Assembly: GCA_035691485.1 (NCBI GenBank)
Contig: DASSIZ010000117.1
Span: 62,001 to 126,000 of the forward strand
Source: Terriglobales bacterium
GTDB lineage: Bacteria; Acidobacteriota; Terriglobia; Terriglobales; Acidobacteriaceae
Direction of reading: 5' to 3'
Length of the DNA stretch: 64,000 bases
Shown here: one piece after another, positions 52,626-61,123 of the stretch
Position numbering within the stretch: position 1 is the stretch's first letter
Layout: each line of letters starts with the position of its first letter
Notes under the pieces: generated by a model
Databases searched by the model: none
Seen by the model: only the letters and a program-made list of their open reading frames with translations
What the model was told of the DNA's origin: nothing
Made by a program: the position numbers and the translations under genes

Positions 52626-52897
52626 ATTCCCCACCTCCGCAACGGCGCATCGACTCATTTCACGCGGGATTTGTTCAATCTTCGAGCCGGCAGACGGCCA
52701 GAAGGTTACCCCCAACAGCGTCAGCCCGCAAGGTGATCCACTTGAGATTCACAGCGCGGACAGTGTCGTCATGAGAGGCGGCCTGGATTTTATTCGGAAG
52801 CGATCGGCAGCCATCCTTTGACCGCCAGCGGCTCCCCTGACAGCTGTCTACCCGCCTCCCTCGGTATAATTCCCGCTTCGCCCGTGAGGTCACAATC

Positions 52898-54247
52898 TTG
52901 AAGCGCTTACTGATCTTCCTCTTGCTGGTCTCCGCCGCCGCTTCCGCCCTGGAGCGCCAACCGAACCGGGCCTACCGCGCCCGTCGCGAGGCGCTGGCCA
53001 AGAAGGCTGGTGGCTCGCCCATCGTTGTATTCGCTCCAATCCAGCGTGACGCCTCCGAAGTGCTTACCGGCTTCCGCCAGGACGAGGACTTCTGGTATCT
53101 CACCGGCGTCAACGAGCCGGGCGCGGCGCTGCTGATTGTTCCCGCCCTAGACGAGAAAGCGCTGCAGGAGATGAATGCGCAGCTGCCGCCGGGCCGGCCC
53201 TCGACCTTCAAGACGCGTCCCTACTCCGAGGTCCTGCTGCTGCCGCAGCGCAACCGCGCCGCCGAGCGCTGGACAGGTCCCAAGCTTGGCCCCGACGATA
53301 CCGAGGCCAGGAACCTTGGTTTTGACCGCATCCTGCCGCTCGATGCGCTGCGTGAGGAACTGGTTAAAGTCACGCCCCCGCTCGGCGGCATGGTGCTGGT
53401 CAACCACGGGGATGACTCGAAGCTCGCCTTGGACTGGCTGAAGCAGACCAATCTGCGGCTCCGCGGAAAGGATGTGCGTCCCCTCATTGCCGAGTTGCGC
53501 ATGGTGAAGGATGCCGGAGAAATCGAACTGCTGCGCGAGGCCGCCGGCGCTTCCGTGGCCGCCCACTTGGCGGCGTGGAAGGCGATAAAGCCGGGCATCG
53601 GCGAGCGCCAGATCGCGTCGCTGATGGTCTACGAGTTCGAGCGGCGCGGGTGCGAGCGCCCCGCCTACGGTCCGATCGTCGGCAGCGGCTTCCGTTCCAC
53701 CGTGTTGCACTACGATGAGGATTCCGGGCCGATCAACGACGGCGACATTGTCGTCATGGACGTCGGCGGCGAATATTCGATGTATGCCACCGACATTACC
53801 CGCACTGTGCCCGCCAATGGCAGGTTCACCCCGCGGCAGCGCGAAATCTACGACATTGTGGCGGGAGCACAGCTGGCGGCCATCAACGCCTTCAAGGCAG
53901 GACAGTCCACCATGACCGGACGCGGCGAGAATTCCCTGTTCACGGTGGCATACAACTACATCAACTCGCACGGCAAGGACACCCACGGCCAGCCGCTCGG
54001 GCAGTACTTCATTCATGGGCTCAGCCACTTTGTCGGACTCAATGTCCACGATCCCGGTGACAGCTCGGCCGCGCTCGCCCCGGGCATGGTCTTCACCATC
54101 GAGCCCGGCATCTACATCCCGGAAGAAAAAATCGGAGTGCGCATCGAGGACACGTTCCTGGTAGATGCAAGCGGGAAGTTGCAGTGTCTGAGCTGCGCGC
54201 TCCCGAAGTCAGCTGATGACGTGGAGAAGGCACTGGGAAGTCATTGA
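52898..54247 (+). CDS. Aminopeptidase P (M24 metallopeptidase), probably exported
   Basis: 449-aa Xaa-Pro aminopeptidase with a signal peptide (TTG start, LKRLLIFLLLVSAAASALE). Seen: N-terminal creatinase-like domain (QDEDFWYLTG near residue 65), then metal ligands and active-site blocks YGPIVGSGFRSTVLHY, VVMDVGGEY, FIHGLSHFVGLNVHD and FTIEPGIYIP, EDTFLV. TATAAT 52865-52870 is a possible -10. Removes N-terminal residues preceding proline. Confidence 0.93.
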   Translation: MKRLLIFLLLVSAAASALERQPNRAYRARREALAKKAGGSPIVVFAPIQRDASEVLTGFRQDEDFWYLTGVNEPGAALLIVPALDEKALQEMNAQLPPGRPSTFKTRPYSEVLLLPQRNRAAERWTGPKLGPDDTEARNLGFDRILPLDALREELVKVTPPLGGMVLVNHGDDSKLALDWLKQTNLRLRGKDVRPLIAELRMVKDAGEIELLREAAGASVAAHLAAWKAIKPGIGERQIASLMVYEFERRGCERPAYGPIVGSGFRSTVLHYDEDSGPINDGDIVVMDVGGEYSMYATDITRTVPANGRFTPRQREIYDIVAGAQLAAINAFKAGQSTMTGRGENSLFTVAYNYINSHGKDTHGQPLGQYFIHGLSHFVGLNVHDPGDSSAALAPGMVFTIEPGIYIPEEKIGVRIEDTFLVDASGKLQCLSCALPKSADDVEKALGSH

Positions 54248-54369
54248 GGATTGACGATTGGGGATTGGCGACAGTGATGAGTCACGCGAATGGCTAGAAA
54301 AGGAACGGCAAAGTGTGAGTCGTCAATCTGCAATCTGCAATCGTCGATTCCTCTGGTATCCTTGACGCG
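54248..54369. repeat. Low-complexity direct/inverted repeat tract after aminopeptidase P
   Basis: GATTGACGATTGGGGATTGG (54250-54269) is followed 50 bases later by CGTCAATCTGCAATCTGCAATCGTCGATTC, whose reverse complement resembles it imperfectly. Also contains the tandem CTGCAATCTGCAATC. Looks like dispersed intergenic filler repeat, no gene seen except the small frame starting at 54370. Confidence 0.45.
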
Positions 54370-54522
54370 GTGTTGATCCGGATTTTATACGCCGTACTGG
54401 TGATTTCCACGTTGGCGCTGCTGTACGCCGCCGGCGCCGTTTACGTGCGTGTCCGCCGCCACCTCGCGAAACGGCACGAGGCGGAAGAGCACGAGGCGCG
54501 GCAAGCAGTGCGCGGCGATTAA
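54370..54522 (+). CDS. Small single-pass membrane protein upstream of bioY
   Basis: 50 aa from GTG 54370 (or TTG 54373), too short for usual ORF calling. One hydrophobic helix (LIRILYAVLVISTLALLYAAGAVYV) followed by a basic and acidic tail (RVRRHLAKRHEAEEHEARQAVRGD). No family recognised. Lies 61 bases upstream of bioY on the same strand. The only evidence is that the frame, composition and position are protein-like. Confidence 0.45.
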   Translation: MLIRILYAVLVISTLALLYAAGAVYVRVRRHLAKRHEAEEHEARQAVRGD

Positions 54523-54583
54523 TTCGCACTCGGCGCCGGCATTGAGCCGGCGATGGAACGGGTGCCGAGAGCTTGGAGCCATC

Positions 54584-55141
54584 ATGTCAAGAACATCGTC
54601 CATCGTGCAGCAACAGGTCATGGATTCCAGCGCCGTTCGCCAGGTGCTGATCGTGGTCGGGGCGAGCCTGCTGGTTGCGCTGTGCGCCCGGCTTTCGTTG
54701 CCGCTTCCCTTCACGCCAGTGCCGCTGACGTTGGCGAACTTCGGGGTTCTGCTGGTCGGGGTACGGTTGGGAAGCAAGCGCGGCTTCGCGGCGCTGGCGC
54801 TTTACCTGGCGCAGGGCGCCGCCGGATTGCCGGTGTTCAGCCCCGCCGGACCGGGGGGAATCGCGCAACTGCTCGGCCCCACCGGGGGATACCTCCTGGC
54901 TTATCCGTTGGCGGCATTCCTGGCGGGGTGGATAGCGGAGCACGGCGCCGCCGGATTCCGCCGCTTTGTGGCGGCGGCGCTGGTAGCGGAGGTGGTCATA
55001 TTCGCCGGCGGCATCTCCTGGCTCACGATAATGACCCATGGCGCCGCGCAAGCAATGAATTTCGGGCTGTACCCATTTGTGTTCGCCGAAGTAATCAAGA
55101 TTGCGGCGGCGGCGCGAATTGCGATGCGAGTGGAATTGTGA
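54584..55141 (+). CDS. bioY: Biotin transporter BioY (ECF S component)
   Basis: 185 aa. Six hydrophobic segments; family blocks LPLPFTPVPLTLANFGVLLVG near residue 40, GAAGLPVFS, GPTGGYLLAYPLAAFLAGW and a C-terminal YPFVFAEVIKIAAAARI, matching BioY S components of ECF biotin transporters. No BioMN ATPase/permease nearby, so a solitary BioY using a shared energising module is likely. ATG 54584 chosen; a frame starting 54449 overlaps the small gene and lacks homology. Confidence 0.93.
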   Translation: MSRTSSIVQQQVMDSSAVRQVLIVVGASLLVALCARLSLPLPFTPVPLTLANFGVLLVGVRLGSKRGFAALALYLAQGAAGLPVFSPAGPGGIAQLLGPTGGYLLAYPLAAFLAGWIAEHGAAGFRRFVAAALVAEVVIFAGGISWLTIMTHGAAQAMNFGLYPFVFAEVIKIAAAARIAMRVEL

Positions 55142-55257
55142 GTTGAAACCATCGAAGATTTGCGACGGCAGGTTTCATCTTGTCGATTGAAGAATGAACG
55201 ATTCTGTCGTAAATCTAAAGCCTAAGACGCAAGATCGTCAGGTTCGTTCAGCCAGCC

Positions 55258-56112
55258 ATGCCCACCTCGGCCTCGACCAAAGCGCGCACCATCAGCATTG
55301 CGCATAGTCCAGACTCGGACGATGCGTTCATGTTCTACGGCCTGGCGACCAATAAGGTCCGCGTGCCCGGGCTGCAGTTCACGCACACGCTCTGCGACAT
55401 CGAAACCCTCAACCGCAAGGCGATGGAAGGCGTCTACGACGTGACCGCCATCTCCTTTCATGCTTACCCCTACGTCCAGGACAAGTATGCGCTGATGTCG
55501 TGCGGCGGAAGTGTCGGCGAGGGCTACGGGCCGATGATCGTCGCCGCCAAGGCGCTGTCGATCGTGGAGGCCAAGACCCGGCGCATCGCGGTGCCGGGCG
55601 AGATGACGACCGCGTACCTGGCATTAAAGCTGTTCGCTCCCCAGGTGGAGACCGAGGTAGTCCCCTTCGACCAGATCATTCCCCAGGTGCTCGGCGGCAA
55701 GCACGACGCCGGTCTCATCATTCATGAAGGGCAATTGACCTACGCGAAGTCGGGGCTGCACCGCGTGATCGATCTCGGCAAGTGGTGGCGCGACAAGCAT
55801 GGCCTGCCGCTGCCGCTAGGCGGCAACGCAATCCGGCGCGAACTCGGCCCGGACACCATTGCCAGCGTTTCCGACGCGCTGAAGCGCAGCATTCAGTATG
55901 CCCTGCAACATCGCGAACAGGCGCTGGAATACGCGATGCAGTTCGCGCGCGACCTGGACTCGCAGTCGGCGGACAAGTTTGTCGGCATGTACGTGAACGA
56001 GCGCACGCTTGACTACGGTGAGGACGGGCGCGCCGCGGTGGCGCTGCTGCTGGATCTCGGCTGGAAGATGGGAGTGATCGCGAAAGAGCCGAAAGTCGAG
56101 TTTGTGTCCTGA
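55258..56112 (+). CDS. MqnA/MqnD-family menaquinone biosynthesis enzyme
   Basis: 284-aa protein of the periplasmic-binding-protein-like fold used in futalosine-route menaquinone synthesis. Seen: ISIAHSPDSDDAFMFYGL near the start, SFHAYPYVQDKY, VPGEMTTAYLALKLF, and HEGQLTYAKSGL. Closer in layout to MqnD (1,4-dihydroxy-6-naphthoate synthase) than to MqnA, but the two are hard to separate by eye. Fits with UbiE/MenG and cytochrome bd in this window. Confidence 0.8.
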   Translation: MPTSASTKARTISIAHSPDSDDAFMFYGLATNKVRVPGLQFTHTLCDIETLNRKAMEGVYDVTAISFHAYPYVQDKYALMSCGGSVGEGYGPMIVAAKALSIVEAKTRRIAVPGEMTTAYLALKLFAPQVETEVVPFDQIIPQVLGGKHDAGLIIHEGQLTYAKSGLHRVIDLGKWWRDKHGLPLPLGGNAIRRELGPDTIASVSDALKRSIQYALQHREQALEYAMQFARDLDSQSADKFVGMYVNERTLDYGEDGRAAVALLLDLGWKMGVIAKEPKVEFVS

Positions 56113-56181
56113 GATTGCCGAATCGCAGAACTGCAGAATCGCACAAATAAAACAAGCCGAACTGATTCCGCGATCCCCGGA

Positions 56182-56529
56182 TTATTGGGTTATATTAGAA
56201 GCCTCGAAATACTTGCCGATGAGGACGGCGATTTCGATCGTCACCTCCGGCTCCAGCCCCTGAAATTCGAAGCCGACATTTCCGTTTGGCGCGGTATAGC
56301 GCTGGACTATATTCACTGCCCGGCGAATCCCTTCCGTTTCGGCCACAAAGAACATGGTGAGCGCTTCACCGGCGGGAAACCTGCGCTCGGTGTCCAGCAG
56401 GAAGCCGCCGCGACCGAGCATGGTGACACGGCCGAGCCGATTGCCCTGGTCGTCCTGCACGAACATGTTCGCGTTCGCCGGAATCGCTACGCGATCGAAG
56501 TAACGGCGTTCCTTGAGTTCCCAGGCCAT
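56182..56529 (-). CDS. PilZ-domain protein (putative c-di-GMP receptor)
   Basis: 115 aa. Seen: RRYFDRVAIPANANMFV with the R-x-x-x-R-type binding motif at the N-terminus of PilZ domains, then GRVTMLGRGGFLLDT, a D/N-x-S-x-x-G counterpart in altered form (LGRGG), and a beta-barrel-like remainder. Some key positions differ, so binding needs to be shown. ATG 56529 overlaps the upstream peptidase stop by one base (TAATG). Confidence 0.85.
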   Translation of the reverse strand: MAWELKERRYFDRVAIPANANMFVQDDQGNRLGRVTMLGRGGFLLDTERRFPAGEALTMFFVAETEGIRRAVNIVQRYTAPNGNVGFEFQGLEPEVTIEIAVLIGKYFEASNITQ

Positions 56530-58250
56530 TATTCCACACGCTGCGGAAACGAGAAATTGGGGGTGATATCCACCGGAACGTCGGCCACGGTGTCGAGCGC
56601 GGCTTTCAAATCCGGCGGCATGACGTCGTACCTGGCAAACCAGTTCTCGGCGCGGGCGCGATCGCCGGTGGCTTCCATCTCCAGCAACTCCTTGGCGAGC
56701 GCCGCGATGGACACCGCCGTACGGGCATAGTCGATCACATACTTGCCGCTGGCTTCGCGCTGGATGGCCTTCTGCTCGAACAGATAATTGAACTCCATCA
56801 TCTCGGCCTTGCCGTGCGCTTCGGCGGTACCGAAGCGCATAGTACGAAAAAGCCCCGCGAGATAGGAAGAGTAAAACTCCGGCAGCCGATCTTTGGGAAT
56901 GGCGCCGTGATCCACCAGCCACTTCAGGCCGAACAGACCGACCACATCGGCCTTCGCTTCTTCGAGGCCGCTGAATGCCGGCCCGATGGCCTCGCGGATG
57001 TCCACCTGCTTGCCGTTCTGGCGCGCGAAGGCGGGGCCAAGCCCATGACAGATCTCGTGGAGCAGGGTATGCGCCAGGTATCCCTCGCCGGAAGCCTGCG
57101 CGGCCTGGTCGGCGCGCATGATTCTTTTGGCGATAGGAAGAATGACGAAGTTGACGCGCGCGTCCATGAAGTTCTTGAAAAAAATCTTCTTGGTGCCCTT
57201 CTCCTGGTGAATGCGCGAGTCATTGGGGAGATTGTCGGCGACGGCCTGGTAGCCGTGATTGAGGTCACCGGCGCGGAAGGGCGTGTCCATGACTTCCATT
57301 GGCGTCTGATGGCCGCGCTTGGAGGGCCGATCCTCGGCGGCGAGGGGTAGCGCGTCCTGGATGTCGGGAATATATTTTTCGTACAGGCTGAGCTTCTTGC
57401 TCTCCGCCTCATTGCGAATGAGGACAGCGGCGCCGTAGCTGGTCTTCACGCCGAGAAGCCCGTCTTCGTAAGTTTCGTAGGGCGCGAAAATGACGTCGAA
57501 CTTGGGATTCTTGAGATCGAGCCAGGCAAGATCGCTATTGTAGTAGTCGTCGGTGAGTAGAGCGTCGGCGCGAAGACGAAGGAAGCCGGCGAACTGCGGC
57601 TCGTCAGCAAGTTCGGCAGCCGCGCGCAGCGCCTTGGCCGCCGGCTCCAGGAACGAGCGGTAGGCGACGCGGTAAGGGACGCCTTCGAGCTGGTTCCCTT
57701 TCCAGCGCACGACGGTCTGCGGACCGTAGATGGCGGATTTTGCGTCCGGGTGCTGCTTGACGTAGTCATCAACCTGGTCCCGGGTGAGTCCGGTCGGGTA
57801 GAAGCCGCGGCCGGGATACATGGGCGGGCAGGGGTCAGTCCCTGCCTGAGCGCAGACAAACGGCTGGTTGTCTTCCAGCAGGTCGAAGCGCGCGGCATTA
57901 ATGAAAATGTATTTGCGGGCAAGCTGCTCGCTCGGATCTTTGCTGGCGGCAAGTTGCTGGTAGAGGCTCAGAGCATCGGGATCGCTCTGGCGCCAGAAGA
58001 TGTCCTCGATGTAGCGGCTGGCCTGGACCAGTTTCTCCACGAGTTGGCGTTCGCGCAGGCTGAGGCCGGAGGGCAACGGCATTTCCACGGGCTTGAACTT
58101 GGCGACGCGCTGGCCGATATCGGGGACGACTTTCACGGCAGGCGTGCCGCCGGTTTTTCTGGATGAATCAGGTTTCGTTTGCGGATGAGCAATCGGCGGC
58201 ATGAGCAGCACCAGGGACGCAATGGCGAATCGAACGCCCGCGTTTCGCAT
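56529..58250 (-). CDS. Secreted M49-like (dipeptidyl-peptidase III-like) zinc peptidase
   Basis: 573 aa from ATG 58250, with a signal peptide (MRNAGVRFAIASLVLLMPPIAHPQ). Seen: HEICHGLGP near residue 395 as the zinc-binding motif (the M49 HELLGH form altered) and EEAKADVVGLFGLKWL as the second zinc glutamate block. Similar proteins are annotated as DPP III-like or Zn-dependent hydrolases. The altered HExxxH pattern may point to a distinct subfamily. Shares a one-base overlap with the PilZ gene, suggesting co-transcription. Confidence 0.8.
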   Translation of the reverse strand: MRNAGVRFAIASLVLLMPPIAHPQTKPDSSRKTGGTPAVKVVPDIGQRVAKFKPVEMPLPSGLSLRERQLVEKLVQASRYIEDIFWRQSDPDALSLYQQLAASKDPSEQLARKYIFINAARFDLLEDNQPFVCAQAGTDPCPPMYPGRGFYPTGLTRDQVDDYVKQHPDAKSAIYGPQTVVRWKGNQLEGVPYRVAYRSFLEPAAKALRAAAELADEPQFAGFLRLRADALLTDDYYNSDLAWLDLKNPKFDVIFAPYETYEDGLLGVKTSYGAAVLIRNEAESKKLSLYEKYIPDIQDALPLAAEDRPSKRGHQTPMEVMDTPFRAGDLNHGYQAVADNLPNDSRIHQEKGTKKIFFKNFMDARVNFVILPIAKRIMRADQAAQASGEGYLAHTLLHEICHGLGPAFARQNGKQVDIREAIGPAFSGLEEAKADVVGLFGLKWLVDHGAIPKDRLPEFYSSYLAGLFRTMRFGTAEAHGKAEMMEFNYLFEQKAIQREASGKYVIDYARTAVSIAALAKELLEMEATGDRARAENWFARYDVMPPDLKAALDTVADVPVDITPNFSFPQRVE

Positions 58251-58377
58251 AGGGTGAAGATTGTAATTGAAGCGCCTTGAAAACGGTGCCTGCAGATTCA
58301 GGCGCGCAGGGTCCTCGACTTTGCGTGCGGCCTCGCTCGGATGACAAGCGCCGGGAGTTCGTGGAATATTGAAGGCC

Positions 58378-59091
58378 ATGTCCGCCCAAGTCCCAATGAA
58401 CGGCGCGCAGACGCTGCTCATCGATGCCGATGACACGCTGTGGGAAAACAACGTGTATTTCGAGCGCGCGATTGCCAAGTTCATCTCGTTCCTGAACCAT
58501 CGCGAGTATTCGCCGGAGCGGGTGCGGGAAGTGCTCAACGAAGTGGAGCGCGAATGCATTCTGTCGCACGGTTACGGGCTGATCAGCTTCGCGCATGCAC
58601 TGATGCGGACTTTCGAGCAACTGGCGGTGGAGCCGGTCACGCCCGAGCAGCACGAACGCATTCACAGCTTCGCGCACGCCATTGCCGAGCACCCGGTGGA
58701 AATCATCGCGGCGGTGCCGGAGACGCTGCAGTACCTGTCGGCGAAGCACCACCTGATCCTGGTGACCAAGGGAAACGTCACCGAACAGTCGGGCAAGGTG
58801 GAACGGTCGGGGCTGAAGGATTACTTCGCGGCAGTGGAAATTGTGGCCGAGAAGAACGCGCAGACGTATGAAGAGGTGGTCGGGAAGTACGGACTGGCGC
58901 ACGCTGCCACGTGGATGATCGGAAACAGCCCGAAATCAGACATCAATCCCGCACTGGAGGCAGGACTGAACGCGGTCTTCGTTCCGCACGACCAGACGTG
59001 GATCCTGGAGCACGAGGAAGTGGCGAAGCCACCGGCGGGGCAGCGACTCCTGGTGTTGGAGAAGTTTGCCGGGTTGAGAGAACACTTTTGA
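58378..59091 (+). CDS. HAD-superfamily hydrolase
   Basis: 237 aa. Seen: motif I DADDTLW near residue 16, with Asp-x-Asp nucleophile and acid/base; motif II LVTKGN; motif III lysine in VERSGLKDYF/VAEKNAQTY; motif IV GNSPKSDINPALEAG. Typical of phosphatase-like HAD proteins; substrate unknown. A TTG at 58369 is an alternative start three codons upstream. Divergent from the M49-like gene, with 127 bases between them. Confidence 0.9.
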   Translation: MSAQVPMNGAQTLLIDADDTLWENNVYFERAIAKFISFLNHREYSPERVREVLNEVERECILSHGYGLISFAHALMRTFEQLAVEPVTPEQHERIHSFAHAIAEHPVEIIAAVPETLQYLSAKHHLILVTKGNVTEQSGKVERSGLKDYFAAVEIVAEKNAQTYEEVVGKYGLAHAATWMIGNSPKSDINPALEAGLNAVFVPHDQTWILEHEEVAKPPAGQRLLVLEKFAGLREHF

Positions 59092-59251
59092 AAGAGCCGG
59101 CAGACGGTTGTCGTGCCCGAATACATCGTAACTGCTTGCGAGCACAGGAGTTCGAACCTACTTAGCCAACACGGGGTGATAGGGCGCGAACCGCGGCGGC
59201 GTGGTAATCTCAACTTGCTCTGCATTGCGATTCTTCATCCCGCACGCGACG

Positions 59252-60505
59252 ATGGGAGTGAAGAACGATAATTTCCGGCGGCTTCTGCTCACCTTCCAAG
59301 CCCTCAGCGAATTGGGCTCGGAGATGACGGCAGACACCGATTTTCCGCAACGCGCACATGCCATCCTTTCCTGCCTGATGGAGGCGTCGGAGGCGCGCGA
59401 GGGCGCGCTGTTCGTGTTCCGCGACAAGCCTGCAGTGTTGGCCGCAGTGGCGGCAACAGGGTTCAGCGTTTTCCCGCAACAGGCCGTCATTCCGCTTCTT
59501 CCCAAGCATGTTCATGCGCTCAACAACGTACGCGCGCCGATGCTGATTTCGCGTACCACGTGGGACCAGTACCTGAGTTCGAATGGGAACGTGGCGCCGG
59601 AGTTGTTCAAATGCATCGCGGCACTGAGGGTCAGCGGCAAACTGGTGGGAATGGTGGCGCTGGGGCACCGCAGCGAGGACACGCAGTACGGCGAAGAGGA
59701 CCTGCAGGCGATCAACATGATGGTGCACTACGTGGCGCTGGCGGTGCACAACCACACGCTGTCGGAGTCGCTGGCGCAGAGAGTGTCGGAACACCTGAAG
59801 CTGCTCGGATCGGTGCACAACTTTTACGACACGGCGCTGGAAACATTCGCCAACGCCATCGACATCAAGCACGTCAACGTGCGCGGGCACTCGCTGCGTG
59901 TGGGGCGGTACATGGCGGGAATCGCCGAGGCCATGGGATTGGACCAGCCGGAGGTTTCAGGATTGCGCGCGGCAGGATACCTGCACGACATTGGGAAGGT
60001 CGCGGTGGACAAGCGTCTCTTCGCCAAGCCGAGCGCACTCGATGAAGAGGAATTTCGCGAGATGGCCGACCATACGGTGGTGGGTCACCAGATCGTGCAG
60101 GGCGTGGAGTTTCCGTGGCCGAAGGTACCCGAGGTGGTCCGTTCGCATCATGAGCGGACGGACCGCACGGGCTATCCGGACCATTTGGCGGCGGATGAGA
60201 TTTCCATGCCGGCGAGAATTACGGCGGTGGCGGACACGTTTGATGCGATGACCAGCGAGCGCCCCTACCGGCCAGGACTGTCAGTGGGCGAGGCGCTGAG
60301 CGAGATCGCGCGCATTGCGCCCCTCAAGTTCGACAGCAACGCGGTGCAGGCGCTGATGGTGCAGGTGCGTCGCGACGCAGTGGGGCGAAAAGAGAACCGG
60401 TTCCTGGACGACAGGATCGTGTGCAATATCGCACCTGCGGATATTGACGTGCTGGCTTCGGCGCTCAACCACAAGATCACGCACGGAAAAATCTACTCGG
60501 CGTAG
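59252..60505 (+). CDS. GAF plus HD-GYP domain phosphodiesterase-like protein
   Basis: 417 aa from ATG 59252. An N-terminal GAF domain (residues about 20-170) is followed by an HD-GYP domain: HSLRVGRYMAGIAEA, LHDIGKVAVD, HTVVGHQI, HHERTDRTGYP and DTFDAMTSERPYR. The GYP-loop region reads R-T-D-R-T-G-Y-P instead of the common D-G-T-G-Y-P, so catalysis is probable but not certain. HD-GYP enzymes degrade cyclic-di-GMP. It lies 3 kb from the PilZ gene at 56182. Confidence 0.9.
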   Translation: MGVKNDNFRRLLLTFQALSELGSEMTADTDFPQRAHAILSCLMEASEAREGALFVFRDKPAVLAAVAATGFSVFPQQAVIPLLPKHVHALNNVRAPMLISRTTWDQYLSSNGNVAPELFKCIAALRVSGKLVGMVALGHRSEDTQYGEEDLQAINMMVHYVALAVHNHTLSESLAQRVSEHLKLLGSVHNFYDTALETFANAIDIKHVNVRGHSLRVGRYMAGIAEAMGLDQPEVSGLRAAGYLHDIGKVAVDKRLFAKPSALDEEEFREMADHTVVGHQIVQGVEFPWPKVPEVVRSHHERTDRTGYPDHLAADEISMPARITAVADTFDAMTSERPYRPGLSVGEALSEIARIAPLKFDSNAVQALMVQVRRDAVGRKENRFLDDRIVCNIAPADIDVLASALNHKITHGKIYSA

Positions 60506-60557
60506 AGCGGCGCGGGCCAAGCGATCTGCACACACCACTCGGTGCGATAATTGCCGG

Positions 60558-60983
60558 ATGCCGGCGGTCTCTGTGACTCGTTTGCGTGTCCGTTCTTGGC
60601 GACACATTCTGCCCTTCCTGTTCTTCACTCTGCGTGCTTTCCGGCAAGCGAAAGTTGCTGAAGGTAATCTCCATGTTGCGCTACTCCGCGATACCAAGAG
60701 CACGTTTTGGACCCGCAAGGTTTGGACGACAGAAGCGGAAATGAGATCCTTCATGATGTCTGGGCCGCATCGCCAGGTGATGCCCCGACTGCTGGATTGG
60801 TGTGATGAGGCCGCGTTGGTTCACTGGAGGCAGGACACCGACCGGGAGACAGACTGGTACGAAGCCCACCAACGTCTTCAGCAAGAAGGCCGGCTGTCGA
60901 AAGTACGTTACCCCTCACTAGCGCACGAGAGATTTGACATACCGCGACCCAGAAACGCGGCCAAGAATTCGCAACAGGCGTAA
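60558..60983 (+). CDS. Antibiotic-biosynthesis-monooxygenase-like (DUF3291-type) protein
   Basis: 141 aa. Seen: VARLRVRSWRHILPFLFFTLRAFRQAKVAEGNLHVALLRD, then TTEAEMRSFMMSGPHRQVMP, the pattern of a ferredoxin-like dimeric alpha-beta barrel found in ABM/DUF3291 proteins. Reaction unknown. ATG 60558 fits the domain start; an upstream frame to 60444 is unlikely. The end is followed by 140 bases without a recognised feature before the DUF1800 gene. Confidence 0.72.
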   Translation: MPAVSVTRLRVRSWRHILPFLFFTLRAFRQAKVAEGNLHVALLRDTKSTFWTRKVWTTEAEMRSFMMSGPHRQVMPRLLDWCDEAALVHWRQDTDRETDWYEAHQRLQQEGRLSKVRYPSLAHERFDIPRPRNAAKNSQQA

Positions 60984-61123
60984 CCGGCAGCCGGTACGGC
61001 AGCCAAGTACCGGCCCCGTTCCGGACGGAGTAACGGCCTCATGAACCGGCTGAAATCCAGCAACTTCCCTGCTGCAAATGGGTTCATAATCAGCATCGGA
61101 TGGCAGCCGTTCGGAGAGCCACA

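Noticed and set aside
59145-59162. GAGTTCGAACCTACT resembling a tRNA T-loop
   Set aside because: No acceptor, D or anticodon stems can be built from the flanks, so no tRNA gene; chance or a remnant at most.
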